Source: an uncultured Paracoccaceae bacterium (GTDB lineage: Bacteria > Pseudomonadota > Alphaproteobacteria > Rhodobacterales > Rhodobacteraceae). From it: a DNA stretch of 64,000 nucleotides. A model generated the notes under the pieces. That model had not been told where the DNA came from and made no database searches. It worked only from the letters and a program-made list of their open reading frames with translations. The first letter of the stretch is position 1. Each line of letters begins with the position of its first letter. The stretch is taken from the NCBI GenBank assembly GCA_945952025.1, contig CAMFGW010000003.1:62001-126000 (forward strand), in the 5' to 3' direction. Of this stretch, positions 62,075 to 64,000 are shown one piece after another. The position numbers and the translations under genes are program-made.

Positions 62075-64000
62075 GTGAGCGGTACTTCGACGGGTGCACG
62101 GGCCCTGGGCGTTCTGGTCATGGCGGGGGGTGTCCTCTGCCTGACGACGCCGGGCTGGGCGGGGGGCCGGGCGGTCTATCTGGCGGGGATCGCGCTGGCG
62201 CTTTCCGGCATCTCGCGGGTGATGGGCTGGTTTCGCGGGCGAAGCGCCCTCAGCACGGGCCTTCTGGGCGGCATCGGGCTGATCGCCGTCGGTGTGCTGT
62301 TCCTGTCGGCGGGCAATCTGGTCGCGGGGGCCTTCGGGCGGCTCCTGGCGCTCTGGTTTCTGGCAGAGGCGGGGCGGCGACTTCTGGCGCTGACGCGGGC
62401 CGAGGGGCGGGCGCAGTGGCTCGGCAACCTGGTGGGCACGGCGCTGGCCCTGGCCCTGGCCGGGGTGGCCTGGCGGCTGGCGGACAATGTCCCACTGCTG
62501 GCGGGTCTTGTCGCCGGTGTCTTGCTCTTGATGACCGGATGGGAAATGGCGATGCGCAGCGGGGAAGCCGCGCTGCCGCTGGCAGAGGCGCGCGACCGCC
62601 ACCCGGACGGGGGGCTCGGGATCGGGCCGGGCGAGGATCTGGGGCAGCTCAACGACACGCTCGCCCGTGCCAATTCGCTGACGTCGGTCGAAACGCTGTC
62701 GTGGCTCCTTTACGTCACGGCGCTTCTCTTTGCCGTCCATGCGGTGCGGATGCAGGCGAGCCTGTCGATCGAGGGGCTGATCCCCTCGCTTGTCGCCACG
62801 GCGGGCGATCTTCTCATCGCTGTCCTTGTCTACTGGGCGATCCTTCTGCCGGCCCGGCTGGTGTGGCGGAGTGCCACGCGGGCGATCGAGCGGCGGCTCT
62901 GGGCCGAGCGCCGGGCGGGGGCGGCCGCCAGGGACAGGGACAGCGACAGGCGCAAGCTCGCCGACCGGCTGACCGGCGCCTGGCTCGACGGGCGCTACCG
63001 TTTCGCCTACCGGCTGTCGCGCGCGCGGGCCTCGCTGCTCGAGGGCTTGAGCCTTGCGCTCGGCGGCGGGCTGATCGTCGCGGGGCTTTTGGTGTCGATC
63101 AATTCGATCTGGGGATTTTCCTGGTATTTCAACACGGAAAACTGGGCGTCGGGCGTCTTTCAGGCGGTGACGGGCCCGCGCGTCGACGACTGGCGGCAGG
63201 CGATGGCCACGGCGGTCGCGAAGGAAGAGGGCAAGCCGACCGACCAGGCCTTCAGCGTTGCGCCCGAGGGGCTCGACGGCGATTTCAGCTTCCTTGTCAT
63301 TGGCGATCCCGGCGAGGGGGACCCGTCGCAACTGGTCCTGAAGGACCAGATATTGGCCCGCGCCGCCGATCCGTCGGTGAAGTTCGTCGTCCTGTCGTCG
63401 GACATCATCTATCCGGCGGGCGAGATGAAGGATTACGAGCGCAACTTCTACCTGCCGATGAAGGGGCTGACGAAGCCGGTCTATGCCATTCCGGGCAACC
63501 ACGACTGGTTCAACGCGCTTGACGCCTTCAACGCGAACCTTCTGACGCCAGAGGCGGCGCTGGCCTCGATGCGGGCGCGGGCCGGGGTCGATCACGGCCT
63601 GACGCTCCTGTCGGACGAGGAGCGGCAGGAGATGATCGCCGAGGCGGCGCGGCTTCGCGGGCTCTACGGCATCAAGGCGGGGCTGCAGACGGCGCCCTAT
63701 TTCGACGTGCAAACCCCCGAATTCGCTCTGATCGCGGTCGATACGGGCGTCCTGAAGACGATGGACAAGGTGCAGACGGAGTGGATGAAGGCGCGGCTCG
63801 CGGTGGCGAAGGGCAAGTTCATCATGGTCGTCGCGGGGCATCCGCGCTACGCGGGCGGTCATGACACGGCCGAGCCGGGGACCGAGTTTGCCGGGCTTTA
63901 CGATATGCTTGCCAGGGACGGCGTTGCAGTGGCCATGGCGGGCGACACGCATGATTTCGAATATTATGCCGAGCCTGTGTCCGGCCCGCGCGGCGTCCTG
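62075..64000 (+). CDS. Membrane-anchored metallophosphoesterase (3' end outside window)
   Basis: This open frame runs off the right edge. The N-terminal third is a multi-helix membrane region (GVLVMAGGVLCLTTPGWAGG, VYLAGIALALSGISRVMGWF, GNLVGTALALALAGVAWRL, GGGLIVAGLLVSINSIWGF). A calcineurin-like phosphoesterase domain follows: FLVIGDPGEGD, VVLSSDIIYPAGEMKDY, AIPGNHDWFNALD, VVAGHPRYAGGHD and AMAGDTHDFEYY, giving the D, GD, GNHD, GH and GDxH metal ligands (the second block reads SSDIIYP where GDxxY is common). The GTG start at 62075 is preferred for GAGAGG six bases upstream; GTG at 62069 or 61970 are alternatives. Confidence 0.85.
   Translation, partial: MSGTSTGARALGVLVMAGGVLCLTTPGWAGGRAVYLAGIALALSGISRVMGWFRGRSALSTGLLGGIGLIAVGVLFLSAGNLVAGAFGRLLALWFLAEAGRRLLALTRAEGRAQWLGNLVGTALALALAGVAWRLADNVPLLAGLVAGVLLLMTGWEMAMRSGEAALPLAEARDRHPDGGLGIGPGEDLGQLNDTLARANSLTSVETLSWLLYVTALLFAVHAVRMQASLSIEGLIPSLVATAGDLLIAVLVYWAILLPARLVWRSATRAIERRLWAERRAGAAARDRDSDRRKLADRLTGAWLDGRYRFAYRLSRARASLLEGLSLALGGGLIVAGLLVSINSIWGFSWYFNTENWASGVFQAVTGPRVDDWRQAMATAVAKEEGKPTDQAFSVAPEGLDGDFSFLVIGDPGEGDPSQLVLKDQILARAADPSVKFVVLSSDIIYPAGEMKDYERNFYLPMKGLTKPVYAIPGNHDWFNALDAFNANLLTPEAALASMRARAGVDHGLTLLSDEERQEMIAEAARLRGLYGIKAGLQTAPYFDVQTPEFALIAVDTGVLKTMDKVQTEWMKARLAVAKGKFIMVVAGHPRYAGGHDTAEPGTEFAGLYDMLARDGVAVAMAGDTHDFEYYAEPVSGPRGVL

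Noticed and set aside
1..64000. tRNA and rRNA genes
   Set aside because: No T-loop (GTTCGA-type) plus acceptor-stem pattern or rRNA core sequence was noticed on reading; a tRNAscan-SE/Infernal run would be decisive.

Overview
The window is a gene-dense, high-GC chromosomal segment of an alphaproteobacterium, most likely a member of the Rhodobacteraceae/Paracoccaceae (inference). The main reasons are: an ethylmalonyl-CoA pathway set (ccr, ecm, mch and an mcl2-type thioesterase) close to sdhCDAB; a bacterial phosphatidylcholine synthase (pcs); the fsa-DUF484-xerC order; ybgC-tolQRAB-pal-cpoB-tilS-ftsH; two DUF1127 proteins; and a TauE/SafE-TIGR02186 pair. No phage, plasmid, transposase, CRISPR array, tRNA or rRNA gene was seen.

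Layout. 1-4200: 3' end of ileS, a DUF1127-like protein, then lysR-ogt-EamA exporter (+), with pcs convergent. 4277-6640 (-): fsa, DUF484, xerC. 6724-14582 (+): priA, prmA, ruvCAB and small unknown genes, ending in a compact PAS plus chemoreceptor-tip protein. 14969-23940 (+): ybgC, Tol-Pal envelope system, tilS and ftsH. 23990-27709 (+): MOSC protein, then a one-carbon folate block fhs-chorismate mutase-folD. 28003-30414 (-): Lhr-type helicase. 30540-37271 (+): mcl2-like, nnrU-like, DUF1737, mch, then sdhC-D-A-lipoprotein-sdhB. 37287-40423: DUF1989 protein (+) facing an SHMT-like enzyme and deoD (-). 40566-46193: YjdM-like (+), ecm (-), PlsB-like acyltransferase (+), ccr (+). 46242-50029: RecD-like helicase, stand-alone AsnC/Lrp ligand domain, TIGR02186/TauE pair. 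50237-54925 (-): four-gene BMP-type nucleoside ABC transporter. 55090-57730 (-): nfu-tsaB-rimI, a small unknown gene and a universal stress protein. 57913-61176 (-): large RTX repeat protein. 61344-64000: VOC protein and a membrane metallophosphoesterase that runs off the right edge.

Functional links. ccr (crotonyl-CoA to ethylmalonyl-CoA), ecm (to methylsuccinyl-CoA), mch (mesaconyl-CoA hydration) and mcl2 (malyl-CoA to malate) are steps of acetyl-CoA assimilation without isocitrate lyase. Succinate made by that route enters through the SdhCDAB encoded alongside. The nucleoside importer and deoD could form a purine-salvage route. The fhs-folD pair interconverts formate and C1-folates.

The most unusual feature is a dispersed, about 220-bp structured repeat present three times (27751-27970 on -, 38170-38389 on +, 48091-48313 on +). 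Each copy sits between two convergent genes. The copies conserve four inverted repeats with base-pair-preserving changes, and a central arm that can pair with either of two partners. A second recurring feature is short (12-18 bp) tandem duplications at gene edges or within genes (priA stop, yjdM/ecm junction, transporter 3' end, tsaB, metallophosphoesterase leader).
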